Assembly (NCBI GenBank): GCA_003427395.1
Contig: BFEA01000159.1
Coordinates: 189,332 to 220,912 of the forward strand
Direction: 5' to 3'
Length of the DNA stretch: 31,581 nt
Origin: Chara braunii
Taxonomy: Eukaryota; Streptophyta; Charophyceae; Charales; Characeae
The translations under genes and the position numbers were made by a program. The notes under the pieces were generated by a model, which was not told where the DNA came from, did not search any database, and saw only the letters and a list, made by a program, of their open reading frames with translations. Below are positions 1-9,295 of the stretch, in pieces. Positions within the stretch are counted from its first letter, which is position 1, and each line of letters starts with the position of its first letter.

Positions 1-16
1 CTTCTCATGTGTCTTT

Positions 17-2822
17 ATGTTTTGGATTCCTCTGTTATGTCATGGCCTCTTAAAGGGCATTTCCATCTGCGTTGCCGACTCAATGGCGAGCGGGATGGAC
101 AGTTATTACTACAGTTCTTTGCCATCTGTGCAGTCTCTTCGCACGCCCGTGCCCCATGCTGCTGAGACCTCATGTGAGAGCCGGTTTCCAGACGTTGCCA
201 TCACACCATCGAAACGTGGCCATCCTCCACACATTGCTGACAGTATGCCCAGACGTCGCGCGCGTCATCTGGTCGTGTCATCTTCCAATATGAACGTCGT
301 GCGACCTCTTCGCCTTGACGACATCATCAACGACGCCGCCGGCTTGCCTTCTAATGCCGGCACTGGACCGCCGCACGTGTCTGCTGAACCTTCTATTCGG
401 GTGAATTCGTCACCAGCAAGTGACACTGGCGAACGGTGTGCTCCCATGGACATGCTGCTGCCGCTGTCATGCGAAGGCAGTGGAGGAGTTGGGGGGCATA
501 TTGCTCGTTTGTCAGACGTTTACTTGCCGGTCGGAGAGAATACCGCTGTGTCTGCCTTGTCTGTGTTGTGTGGTGGAAACGGAAAGAGAAAATACACGTA
601 CAGACTGAGGAAAATAAGTGCTTCGACTTCCACCTCCGCTTTCGAACGTAGGTGTAGCGTGGACGAGTGCGAGGCCATTCTCCACAAAACATGTTGCAAG
701 ACGTATCAATGTCTTTCCAAATTGAGAGTAGAGGATGTGATGAAGTGTACGCGTGACTACTGCGTTCTCAAAGGGCTGGATAGGCGGAAATGGTGGATGG
801 CGAAACTTCAAAACTTCATTTCGTTAGTTGACCGCAAACCGACAGTCAAAGCGATAGTGCAGTTGCACCCTGTGTGTGTCACTGCTTGGTGTCTCATACT
901 GGGCGTTGGCCGGAACACGTTCAAAAAATACAGCGATGACCTCGACGACGGAACAGTCGACGCTTTTCACGGCCATGACGGGCGTCCACGGACAACAACC
1001 ACCTACGCCATCACATGGTCGGCATTCGAGAACATAATTTTGGATGAGTCTGATCCCATGCCAAATCAGACTGAAACAGGCCCAAACTTCGAGATCAGAA
1101 ATCGCATTCGCCTCCCGTCAGTGTACGCCACGAAGAAAGACGTTTTCCTCAGTATTCGTAGACGACTCTCTAAGCTTGGTGTTTGCTGCGCGTCGTACCA
1201 GGTCTTCTGCAAGATGTGGAGGGACTTCTTCTGGCACGTTCGACAGGCAAGGGTGACCGACCACGCAAGATGCAACGAAAGCATTAAGAATAGCAACCTT
1301 GATAGAGGGTGCTCTGCCCGAGCCGAGACGGGCGCTTGTCGCAAAACAGAAAAGTCACATTGCACTACAGTCCGCACACCGGAAAAAGTACAGCGTGTGG
1401 TCCGCTGAATCAGAACATAGACCAAAACAGAGCCTGTGTATCATCATCGACGGTATGGATCAAGCAAAAATAACGATGCCCCATGTGTCGAGAAGACGTT
1501 TGTCAAAAGAAATGTCGAATAACACGATGATGAAAATTAATCTCAGTGGGATAATCGCGCATGGTAGGACACCGTCGCTCTTTGTCCACACGTGGTTCCC
1601 ATACTTGTCGCACGACTCGAACTCGGTTGTTAACTCCATTGCCAAAGTGTTGAGAGATGTCCAGGCACGCGAAGGGGTGCTCCCGCCGAAGTTGCGGGTG
1701 CAAGATGACAACTGTGAGGGATAAAACAAAAACAAGTATGTGTTCGCCTTCATGGCCATGCTTGTCAGATTTCGGATATTTGAGGTCGTCGAAATGGGGT
1801 TCATGATAGTGGGTCACACACACACGGACAAAGATGCGAAGTTCAGCTTGTTTGCAAAAAAATTGAGCGGTTGCGATGCATATACCATGGACGGGCTCTT
1901 CGATGTCCTGAAAGCATCCTGCGAAGAGGAAGTCGATTGCACGTTGCTCACTGAAATTGTTGACTGGAAAACCGCCATAGATCCGTACATCGATCATAAA
2001 ATCAAGGGTCATGCCACGCCGCACCTCTTTTGGTTTTACATGGACGGGGACAACCCCGCCATGATGTACAAGGAGTTCTCCACCGATAAAAAATGGGAGC
2101 CAGACACTGTCCCTGTCTATTGGTTTAAAAGGGATGCACGCAACGGGTGGGCAGGGCCTGAATGGGGTTTCCAGCCTTGCCGCGAGTCACCTAACCCGAA
2201 GGCAGGCGATTTCGTTAACGGAATAGCGGGGTTGCATGTTCTCCATAGATCGTGGGAGAACTCACAAAACCATTGGGAGACACAAGACAAACACACAAGA
2301 ACAATGAATTGTAGACGCTTGAACTACTGGACCGACAATTTGAAGAAGTTTGAAAACATATCGCAAGAGGAGAGCGGCACGGTGCCCCTTGAAGGTCCCT
2401 TCTGGCCAGCTCTCATGCCCGATACACAAGATCTCCCGTTAGGTGTGTCGCATGTCCTCGACTCGCCACGGAGGAAACCTTGCTTCGTCGGTTACAAGAG
2501 AGACGCTCCGAAACCGGAGTTCAAACCGCATGACTTTGTCGTCGTGAACAACTTCATCATGTTCCACGCGCCCGACGAGTATGTTGAAAAGGGCTGCTCA
2601 TTTTGGATAGGGCGTGTTATGGAGCGGGATGATAGTCGTATCCGTGTCAAGTACTGGACACCTTGTGGAAGGGATCGCGACTTATCAAAGCTGTATGCAG
2701 ACGCATGGGCAAAGACGTGGAAGGTTGAAACTGAATCCGACGAAGGATGGCAGGACCTCGACGCCGTTGTGTGGGCATGGGCCAATAACAAACGATCCGA
2801 GACAGGTATGAGGATCCTTTAG
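17..2822 (+). pseudogene. DUF7869-type protein, probable transposase, broken
   Basis: Reading runs in one frame over 17-1408 and then, after a frameshift near 1290-1300, in another over 1299-2822, with an in-frame TAA at 1722-1724. Three motifs match the plant and animal family I know as DUF7869: IIDGMDQAK around 1443-1467, QDDNC followed across the stop by NKNKY at 1701-1739, and GHTHTDKD at 1812-1835. Their spaced acidic residues look like an RNase H-fold (DDE-like) catalytic core; that is inference. The N-terminal part is Cys/His-containing and includes a possible helix-turn-helix segment around 840-990. The C-terminal part, about 2520-2800, has a FWIGRV...VKYW pattern like a small SH3/Tudor-type barrel. 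The left end of any parent element lies outside the window. I am fairly sure of the family, less of the transposase role. Confidence 0.6.
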
Positions 2823-3008
2823 CAAGACGCTCTCAATGCACAGTTGTCGCTGACCGTCCCTGATAAGATGCCCGTGTCAACGCCCGATATGAGATGTGAT
2901 TCAGACACATCTGTGTAGACGTGACGAGGGAAGGAGTATGAGTGACGATCATATGTTCAATACGAACAACACAAAGCGCATCGTTGATTGTTCGATTGAA
3001 TTGCATTT

Positions 3009-3036
3009 TTCTTTTTTTTTTGTTGTGTTTAGAATG
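3009..3036 (+). promoter_or_regulatory. Poly-T tract and acceptor-like AG just before the ATG of the 219-residue ORF
   Basis: A T-rich run at 3009-3030 ends in TTTAG directly before the ATG at 3034-3036. This is the form of a 3' splice site, so a 5'-UTR intron is possible. A matching donor (CAG followed by GTATGA at 2806) exists in the preceding ORF, but joining the two does not keep that upstream frame open for long. It may also be a simple T-rich leader. The downstream paralog has a comparable T-rich leader at 3763-3797, which argues that the feature was duplicated with the gene. Confidence 0.3.
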
Positions 3037-3693
3037 TCTGCATCGTCGGAGTGGAAGCCTAATGAGAAATGGGGGACGCCGGTGAGATGGGAGGACCTTC
3101 TGTTATGGAAAACAAGAACACAAATGAGGGTTGTCAGTGTGCGGGCAATCGATTGGACGATTTTGGAGCCCTCGATTGAGTTGTGGTACGACGAGGAGCG
3201 CCTACAAGTTTTCAATCTCGCCAAGACAACGGGGAGTGATGCAAACAACGCATGGCAAGGCAGTGGCAAGTGGACCAAAGTGTTTCACGGGTTGGGGATA
3301 GTTCACATGTGGGAAGAGGGTGGGCGTGAGGCATCAGTGGCATGCATGGTGTTCTGTTCTAATGGTGGCCTGACACGGTGCGCGACACGGATTGAACGAA
3401 AGAAGGTGTCATCGATGAAGCAAAAGACCACCATGCAAAGGGCAACGTTGAAGTATATCAGACATGTATGCAACGAAATCAGAGATGCAATGCTGTGCTT
3501 CATCAACGAAAGGTCGAGGATCATCATTCACGTGGCGACGACTTTAATGACATGCCACAATGAAGATGGGCAAAAACAAAAACTGAAAAAAACTAACACA
3601 ATAACAAAGTTTAATATTGTCGATCATATTCAACGACGCGAAAGTGGCAAACGGGACAACTTGCAGTCCGTCTTGCGTCGGTGTTCGCTTTAA
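3034..3693 (+). CDS. Hypothetical protein, first of two tandem paralogs
   Basis: A 219-residue ORF from the ATG at 3034. The frame is open upstream to 2896, but this ATG follows the T-rich tract and begins the part shared with the next gene. I do not recognise the family. The N-terminus has tryptophans at residues 7, 13, 19 and 25, an exact six-residue spacing. The middle has a Val/Ala/Cys beta-like segment ending in GGLTRCAT. The C-terminal third is helical and basic (RHVCNEIRDAMLCFINE, then a Lys-rich stretch). No signal peptide or membrane segment is evident. It lies 211 bp after the DUF7869 reading frame on the same strand and could be an accessory gene of the same element. The open frame beside a decayed copy suggests it is younger or under constraint. 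Confidence 0.45.
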   Translation: MSASSEWKPNEKWGTPVRWEDLLLWKTRTQMRVVSVRAIDWTILEPSIELWYDEERLQVFNLAKTTGSDANNAWQGSGKWTKVFHGLGIVHMWEEGGREASVACMVFCSNGGLTRCATRIERKKVSSMKQKTTMQRATLKYIRHVCNEIRDAMLCFINERSRIIIHVATTLMTCHNEDGQKQKLKKTNTITKFNIVDHIQRRESGKRDNLQSVLRRCSL

Positions 3694-3802
3694 CTGCCGT
3701 TCCGCAATGACTCGTGAACTCACGGTCACAGTTTCGTACTTCATCTGTGTTTGTGTTGCCTTTGTTTTTGTTTTTTTCCAATTTTTGTTTTTTCCATGCA
3801 AT

Positions 3803-4473
3803 ATGGACCCGGAATGGATGCAGAGGCAGTTAAAACAAGATTGGTGGGAACGTCAATCAAATGGGGGGAACTGATATAAGACCGGCTGAGGAGACAGCGT
3901 AACGCCGTCGGACTTGTTACGTGGGATTTTGCATATTACGAACCGTCACTGCACTTGTATCCTCTAAGCGCGAGAAGAAAGATTTGCAACCTCGTGGGGG
4001 TGTGCGACCGTCAGAATAATAATAATTACAAGAAGGACGGGAACGCAAGATACAAGGAGGTCTTATATGGTTACGGCCTTGTGGCTGCCCTGGTGACAGA
4101 GAAATGCAGCGCCACCATTGCATGTGTTACTGTACAACATCACGGAGGGCTTACAATATGTGCAACGAAGACATAGAGACAAAAAATCCCACGGAGTGAT
4201 GCAGGAGACTCGATGATGCGAGCGTACAAGCAGCACGTTAAACAATATTGTAATCACGCACGGGATGCAATTTTGGAACTCGTTGCTCGGAGGACTGCCA
4301 TCACTGCTTCTATCTCAACAGTCATCATAGAGAGCGACGAAACAATGGGGGTCAACCGCAAATTCAGAAAAATTCAGTTAACAACCAACTTCAACATTAC
4401 AAAAAGTGTACTACCCCGAGCCAACGGTCTGAGCAACGACCTTGTTCACTTGCGCCGCTGTAGCACTTCGTGA
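3803..4473 (+). pseudogene. Hypothetical protein, second tandem paralog, decayed
   Basis: This resembles the ORF at 3034-3693 along its length but is broken. It opens with an ATG at 3803 and a Trp-rich start that stops at 3872-3874, shifts frame by about 3955, and has a further in-frame TAG at 4174-4176. Shared landmarks are GGLTICAT (GGLTRCAT in the first copy), a helix with CNHARDAILEL (CNEIRDAMLCF), a KFRKIQLTTNFNI segment (LKKTNTITKFNI) and an almost identical ending, LRRCS. The similarity was judged by eye from the translations. The pair therefore arose by tandem duplication and then diverged. Function unknown. Confidence 0.5.
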
Positions 4474-4714
4474 CATTTTGTTATAGAGAAAGTTGTAGCT
4501 TAGCACATGTAGACGGAGATAGCAATATAGTAGATCATGCGCTCGTATGAGTGCTCATATCGTTTTTTTTCGTCATGTGCTGGATTTTAGTTTTTTGAAA
4601 ACGATGTCGAAGCGCATTTCCACCTTTTTTACGATCATGTGCGGCTGCACATATTCGTAGTGTAGAGGAGTGTATGAAGTCAAGGGCACCAACTTTTATA
4701 GACATTGTCTTCGT

Positions 4715-4785
4715 CAGAGAGAGAGAGAGAGTGTGTGAGAGAGAGAGAGAGGGAGGGAGAGAGAGAGAGAGAGAGAGAGGGAGAC
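4715..4785. repeat. (GA)n microsatellite
   Basis: About 70 bp of GA dinucleotides with short GTGTGT and GGGAGG interruptions. An open frame that runs through it encodes only Arg/Glu repeats and is not taken as a gene. Confidence 0.9.
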
Positions 4786-5380
4786 ATGGAGTCTCTCTAT
4801 GTACATATATTTCCGCGCACCTGTATCATATGTCGCATGAGTCAAACTTCGCATCATTGTTTCTTTGTATTTATCTAAAGAAGTCGATTTTCTTGTATAT
4901 GGATTTCGAAAACATTCACATAATGTTGTTCGTAATTCGTAGGTCGCACGAAATGTCTCTAACTTTTATAGATGTCCATGGAGTTTTGTGTCATTGACTG
5001 AACCTGCCATATGTGTTTTTTGAGTATGATATTCAATATGTTTATCTTGTCTTAATGCATTTGTCAATAAAAAATAAAAAATAACTGATATTATATTGCG
5101 AAATATAGTAAATGTTAACCGATGTGATAGAAAAGTACAATAAAACCCATCATAAAGACCCCTATAACTTCATCTAATGCGAATGAAACTGTAACACCCC
5201 CCAAAATGTGCGAGAAAGCAATGCAAAACTTGTGGTCAACATGAGCATAAACTATAAACAAATGCGGGGTGCCTACCCAAAATGGTGTTCTCAAAACGTA
5301 AAAATTCACCAAAATCAACATGAAAATAACAATTTCAATTTCGTTCAAAAAATATAAAATGTCCGTTTTGATGAAATCGC
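4786..5380. other. AT-rich DNA without a gene
   Basis: No ORF here has protein-like composition. Overlapping AATAAA-type signals at 5065-5085 could serve as polyadenylation sites for the upstream + strand genes. The stretch ends abruptly at 5381, where the LTR-like repeat starts. Confidence 0.5.
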
Positions 5381-5778
5381 TGTTCACAGAGAAAGAGCCA
5401 CGCGACTGAGGCCCTCCACGTCGGACTTGGAACTGATCAGTTAAAGGTGTCTGGACTTAATACGAAGACGAGACACGCGAAGCGTGTCGAAACCTTTTCG
5501 ATCTAAACGAAGAGCTGTAGCACAGTGGGAAGTCCGACAATACTTTTTGGATTGAATTTGTATTTCTCTCCCCTTCACGCCGAACCCTCGCGCGCATTTT
5601 GCGACGCGCGAAAAACGGTCGACTTACTTCATCGGACCAACACGGGGGATTTCAGTTCCGTCTGTGTCCCCACACTCAATTTCCAAAAATCCTTAGCACA
5701 CCCCATCTTGCTGTTTTTCTAAGGCCCTTTTCCGCACCCCTAACACTCCGAACGAAAAACAGCACAGGGCATGAGGTT
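5381..5778 (+). repeat. Diverged LTR, copy 1
   Basis: About 398 bp aligning end to end with 8761-9156. Examples shared by both are CAATACTTTTTGGATTGA, GGGGATTTCAGTT and TGTGTCCCCACACTCAAT. It starts with TG at 5381, and similarity stops at GAGGTTG, where the second copy runs into its primer-binding site. Its first 165 bp encode, with one internal stop, the same protein end as the other copy (DTRSVSKPFRSKRR ... RQYFLD, stop). No primer-binding site follows and no clear target duplication is visible, so it is a solo LTR or a remnant of a deleted element. Confidence 0.7.
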
Positions 5779-6984
5779 GCGCTTCACAGTCAGCCATTGA
5801 TTGTCCTGGCAGTTTATTTGTGAAACGGCGTCCCTACCTATCCTCTTGTCAATCCTCCCAGCGCACTAGTATTCCCGCTATCCTGCCTCAGTGTTAATCA
5901 CTCAGGACTATCACCCAATCAGGTGACTTGGACCCAACAACAGTTATGGGCACCAGGGCTAGGCAGACAGATACCCCACCCAGCCCTGGTTGAAGCATGA
6001 TCCGGCGCCAGGCTCAGGCAGTGTTTCTATCGACCCCTCGTACTATCCTAACCCTCCCACGCATATCACTAAGGTTCGGATCCCACTGAGGTGCGGATGG
6101 AAAATGTGTGTGGCCATGAAAAGCGGGAAAGTTTTTTTTTAAGTAGTATTTCAAATTAAAAACCAATGGGACAAGGTCGGGACCTCACAATTCAACCCGG
6201 AGTTATCCTGGCAGCCTAAGCCAGTTTCGCTTATCAGGAACTCTCTAATACCTGCCGACTGAGGTAAAAATCATCATCAAGGCCTGTTGGAAACCTGATC
6301 CAGCGTCCCCACCTTAGACCACCTTCCAAAAGTAACCTTGAAGCATAGAGCAAAAGCAAAAGGGACTAACCGCCAACGGCTAGCTCATTGATACCTCAAA
6401 TCCCTGGAAAACCCGGGAACCTACCCTTGCAAGCCTAATACCTCCAGTATCTCTATGCCAATCACCAAAAACCATTAATTAGACTTGAAGCTCATAGCAC
6501 GAACCATTTCCCGACCCCGCGCTATCTTTCATACCCCCCTTGACCCAATACCCCTTTCTGTATCATACCGACCCCACAAAACCCTCGTCGCTTTTCTTGA
6601 TTTCAGGCGCCTTGTTTGGGCCCCCATTTTTTCAGAAGTTCTACTGATTCTTGGAATTTTGCTTTTTGTAATTCGGGAAATGCACGGGAAATTTCGCGCG
6701 CCTTAGTGAGCACACTGGAAATCGGGCTCAACAGTTAGGAATTACGGAATAAGCGGAGCCCGATGTATCTTTTTCCTTGCATGAATGTTCTCAGTCACGT
6801 CGGAGAAAGCTCTAGGAATTTGTGAGAATACGGATAGGCATAGGATTTTCTTTTCCCGCGTTGACTTTCGCGCGCGGATATGGAGATTTCAATTTTTGAT
6901 TGGTATAGGACATAGGCAAGCTGTAACTATTTTGGTGTTTTTTTTCTCTTGTTGTCGGCACCGCGCATGCGAGCTTCCTCCTCT
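5779..6984. other. Unassigned intergenic DNA
   Basis: No convincing gene, tRNA or rRNA seen. ORFs here are short with unstructured composition. A GGTTCGGATCC string near 6073 looks superficially like a tRNA T-loop but lacks the conserved A and the surrounding cloverleaf. Possible remnant of the element to which LTR copy 1 belonged. Confidence 0.4.
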
Positions 6985-7317
6985 TTATTTCCCGCGTCCT
7001 TCTTCCCCCGCACTCTCTTCTCTCTCTCTTCCCCCCCCCCCTCTTTTTTTTTCTCGTCTTCTCCTATCGCAACTGTTTTTCCCTCTCTGCTTTTTCCGCG
7101 CCTGCTTCCCTTTCTTGATCGTCTGAATCTTGGACCCGTCTTACGCTGCTTTTTGCGCCTCGTCTCTTCTTGCTCTTCAACCTTGGCTCACGAAGCCCGG
7201 TTGATCCTCCGATCACCCGGATTCACCCCGACTCACCAATCAGACGCGTTGAGTAAGAGGATCTTCCTATTGCGCGACGAATCTGATTGGCCGACCACTG
7301 GGTTTTGAAGGATCAAC
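6985..7317 (+). promoter_or_regulatory. Candidate plant-type promoter and 5' leader
   Basis: A long pyrimidine tract (about 7000-7110, runs of C and T with CTCTCT) resembles the Y-patch of plant core promoters. A CCAAT box (CCAATCAG at about 7236) and an inverted copy (ATTGG at about 7286) lie closer to the ATG at 7318. There is no clear TATA box in the expected place. The assignment rests on composition and on the ORF that follows. Confidence 0.35.
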
Positions 7318-7812
7318 ATGGCTTCCCCTGAGCACACTTCGCTGAACCTTCTCTCCTTACACCTCGACCTCCCCTCTAACTCTTCCCCCATATATCTCCT
7401 TTCTCGCAACTATGAATTCCGCAAACGCGCCCGCAAATCTCTCTTATGGGAAGCAGTGGCTAGGTGAGGTGTTTGGTGCAAGTCGAAAAGTCCTGTCGGG
7501 CTGACTGTAGTCTGGCCGGCTACGCGCTTGATCGCCACGACGGACTGTGGGATCCGGGCGAGCCGAGTCAAGTCTGCATCAGCGGGGTGACGATCGCTGT
7601 GGCGGAAGTTAGCACACGACGACCGGGATCGCCGGCCCGGAGCCATATTGGCATTTTACGGCGAATGCGCCTTCATTGCGGATCATTTCTTTGGTGTGAG
7701 TTCATGGTTGTGAAGCCGAATGCTCTTTTGTCGGACTCTGGTGTCTTCTGCCTCGACCTTTCTCGTCTATCTCTCCCATCTCTCTCTCTCTTTCTCTTTC
7801 AGACTTGAATGA
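7318..7812 (+). CDS. Candidate two-exon gene for a 51-residue protein
   Basis: The ATG at 7318 is in good context (AACATGGCT). Exon 1 runs to 7463 and encodes 48 residues plus two bases, ending at AG|GTGAGG, a good donor. The acceptor at 7801-7802 follows an excellent pyrimidine tract (7768-7800, ending TTTCTCTTTCAG). Splicing out 7464-7802 adds Arg-Leu-Glu and a TGA at 7810-7812. Unspliced, the ORF would stop at 7465-7467, so the product is nearly the same. The protein starts MASPEHTSLNLL, has a Leu/Ser/Pro-rich first half and a basic helical end (FRKRARKSLLWEAVARLE). I do not recognise it. CCAAT boxes and a pyrimidine-rich leader precede it. It could be a real microprotein gene, or the first exon of something longer if another acceptor is used. 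Confidence 0.4.
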
Positions 7813-8428
7813 CGATATGTTGTGGGTTTGTCTCTCTTGTGAACCGAAGCGAACTCTCGAGAGCTCTCGCGAGGAAGAACTTCTTCTGGAACTCTTCCAT
7901 TAGTTTCTTGGGTAATCCCCAGATGTCGAGAACTTAATCATCTTGTCTTGTGAACGGTGGATGCGTGTGTACAATCCCTCAGTGGATTTCTAACCTGTGC
8001 ACCCTTGTCATTTTCGCACCTTCTACAGTGGATGTATGCATAGAGATGCTTGTATTTCTGTGTTGATTAGAATCAGCACCGGACGGGATTTTGTTCGAGT
8101 TGCAAGAGTGTTTAGATCTGTGGTTCGGAATGCACTGCGCATGTCATCTGCCTTATGTCGTACGACATCAACAAGCAGTCGGTGAGGCAGCCTCGAAAAA
8201 GCTAGGCGCCTCGTGTTTTTTTTGTTGATCGAGTCCGCTGACACGAAGTCGGGGGTTGATCCCTCAAAACTTCAACCCGATCAATGCATGATTATGAGGG
8301 TTCCGTAAGCTGCTTTTCTCATAACCAAAGGTAGGAAGGTATTAATTAGTTCTTTTTGTGCCTTTTTTTTATGATGTCTCAAGGATTTGCGTAAACTTCG
8401 TCTGATTGATTGACATGTGAACTAACGG
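7813..8428. other. Possible 3' UTR and unassigned DNA
   Basis: No protein-like ORF. It contains a short palindrome-rich stretch around 7853-7873 (CTCTCGAGAGCTCTCGCGAG). It may be the 3' UTR of the candidate small gene. A stop at 8423-8425 precedes the next open frame. Confidence 0.35.
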
Positions 8429-8935
8429 TTGTCCCTCGATCGGGCGCCAGCCTTCCGCATCTCCATCGTCGGCACGCCCCTTCCCCTACAACGAGGAGAG
8501 GACACGTGTATGCGAGTGGAACGTACGGGAAGTTGTCGCACACATCCGCGGGCAGTACTACTTCCCTTATTCATTGATGCGGGTTTTGTCATTATCGATA
8601 CGCACTTTCCTCCCTACTCAGTATTATTACCATTTAACGAGTTGATCGTCATTCCGTGGACGGCAGTGGCGCCCCATTGGCCTCGAACCTTGTGCACTGA
8701 GTGCCAGCGTTTTGATCGCTACGAATCAAAGGGCTTCCGCTACCGGGTACGGAGTGAAGACGAACACAAGAAAAGAGCCACGCGGCTGAGACCATCCATG
8801 TCGGAATCGGAACTGACCCACGAGCGACGACGGGACTTAATACGAAAAGATGATACACGGAGTGTGCCGAAGCCCTTCCGTTTTAAACGAAGACCCGTAG
8901 CGCGGTGGGAAGCTCGACAATACTTTTTGGATTGA
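8429..8935 (+). CDS. C-terminal part of a retroelement ORF that ends inside the LTR
   Basis: An uninterrupted frame of 168 codons; the first ATG is at 8510 and an in-frame stop lies at 8423-8425, so the 5' part is missing. It has a CTEC zinc-ribbon-like pair (LCTECQRFDRYE, about 8688-8723), then a strongly Arg/Lys-rich end (SELTHERRRDLIRK ... FKRRPVARWEARQYFLD). The last 58 codons lie in the LTR-like repeat 8761-9156. The same protein end and the same TGA are readable in LTR copy 1. It should therefore be the end of the last ORF of an upstream relative whose 3' LTR is 8761-9156. I do not recognise the domain. Confidence 0.5.
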   Translation: MSLDRAPAFRISIVGTPLPLQRGEDTCMRVERTGSCRTHPRAVLLPLFIDAGFVIIDTHFPPYSVLLPFNELIVIPWTAVAPHWPRTLCTECQRFDRYESKGFRYRVRSEDEHKKRATRLRPSMSESELTHERRRDLIRKDDTRSVPKPFRFKRRPVARWEARQYFLD

Positions 8936-9156
8936 ATTTTGATTTTTCTCTTTTCGAGTCGTGCCCACGCGCGCATTCCGCGACGTGCGAAAGCAACCGA
9001 CTTACTTCGTCGGGCCAACACAGGGGATTTCAGTTCTGTCTGTGTCCCCACACTCAATATTCCAAAAATCCTTGGCACATCCCATCTTTTTGTTTTTCTG
9101 GGCCTTCATTCCGCACCTTTAACACTTCAAACGGAAGACAACACAGGGCGTGAGGT
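8761..9156 (+). repeat. LTR, copy 2 (5' LTR of the gypsy element)
   Basis: About 396 bp, homologous to 5381-5778, followed at once by a primer-binding site and gag. It is thus positioned as the 5' LTR of the downstream element. Its own left edge is continuous with an open reading frame, as expected for a 3' LTR of an upstream copy, so one LTR may be shared by two tandem elements. The expected terminal TG is not clear in this copy (CGAACACAAG where copy 1 has TGTTCACAG). I found no 3' LTR in the rest of the window. Confidence 0.65.
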
Positions 9157-9169
9157 TGGTATCGGAGCC
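9157..9169 (+). promoter_or_regulatory. Primer-binding site, initiator tRNA-Met type
   Basis: TGGTATCGGAGCC differs by one base from the plant initiator-tRNA-Met complement (TGGTATCAGAGCC) and lies directly next to the end of the LTR. It would prime minus-strand synthesis by reverse transcriptase. Confidence 0.7.
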
Positions 9170-9295
9170 GATACGTGTCGGTTCTGATGATACTAAGTCG
9201 AGCTGGCGAGAGGTAGAAGAAGTCCTCAACCCGCCCGTCGAGATCGCCCAGTGACCAGATCTAGATCTGGTGCGTCTATACCGGCTATACGAATT

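Noticed and set aside
2806-3032. Intron joining the DUF7869 gene to the next ORF
   Set aside because: Donor and acceptor look fair, but the joined frame stops after about 17 codons and does not enter the downstream protein.
4674-4997. 107-codon ORF over the GA repeat
   Set aside because: The Arg/Glu part comes from the microsatellite and the rest has no protein-like features.
6060-6100. tRNA gene with GGTTCGGATCC T-loop
   Set aside because: The conserved A is missing and no acceptor, D or anticodon stems fit around it.
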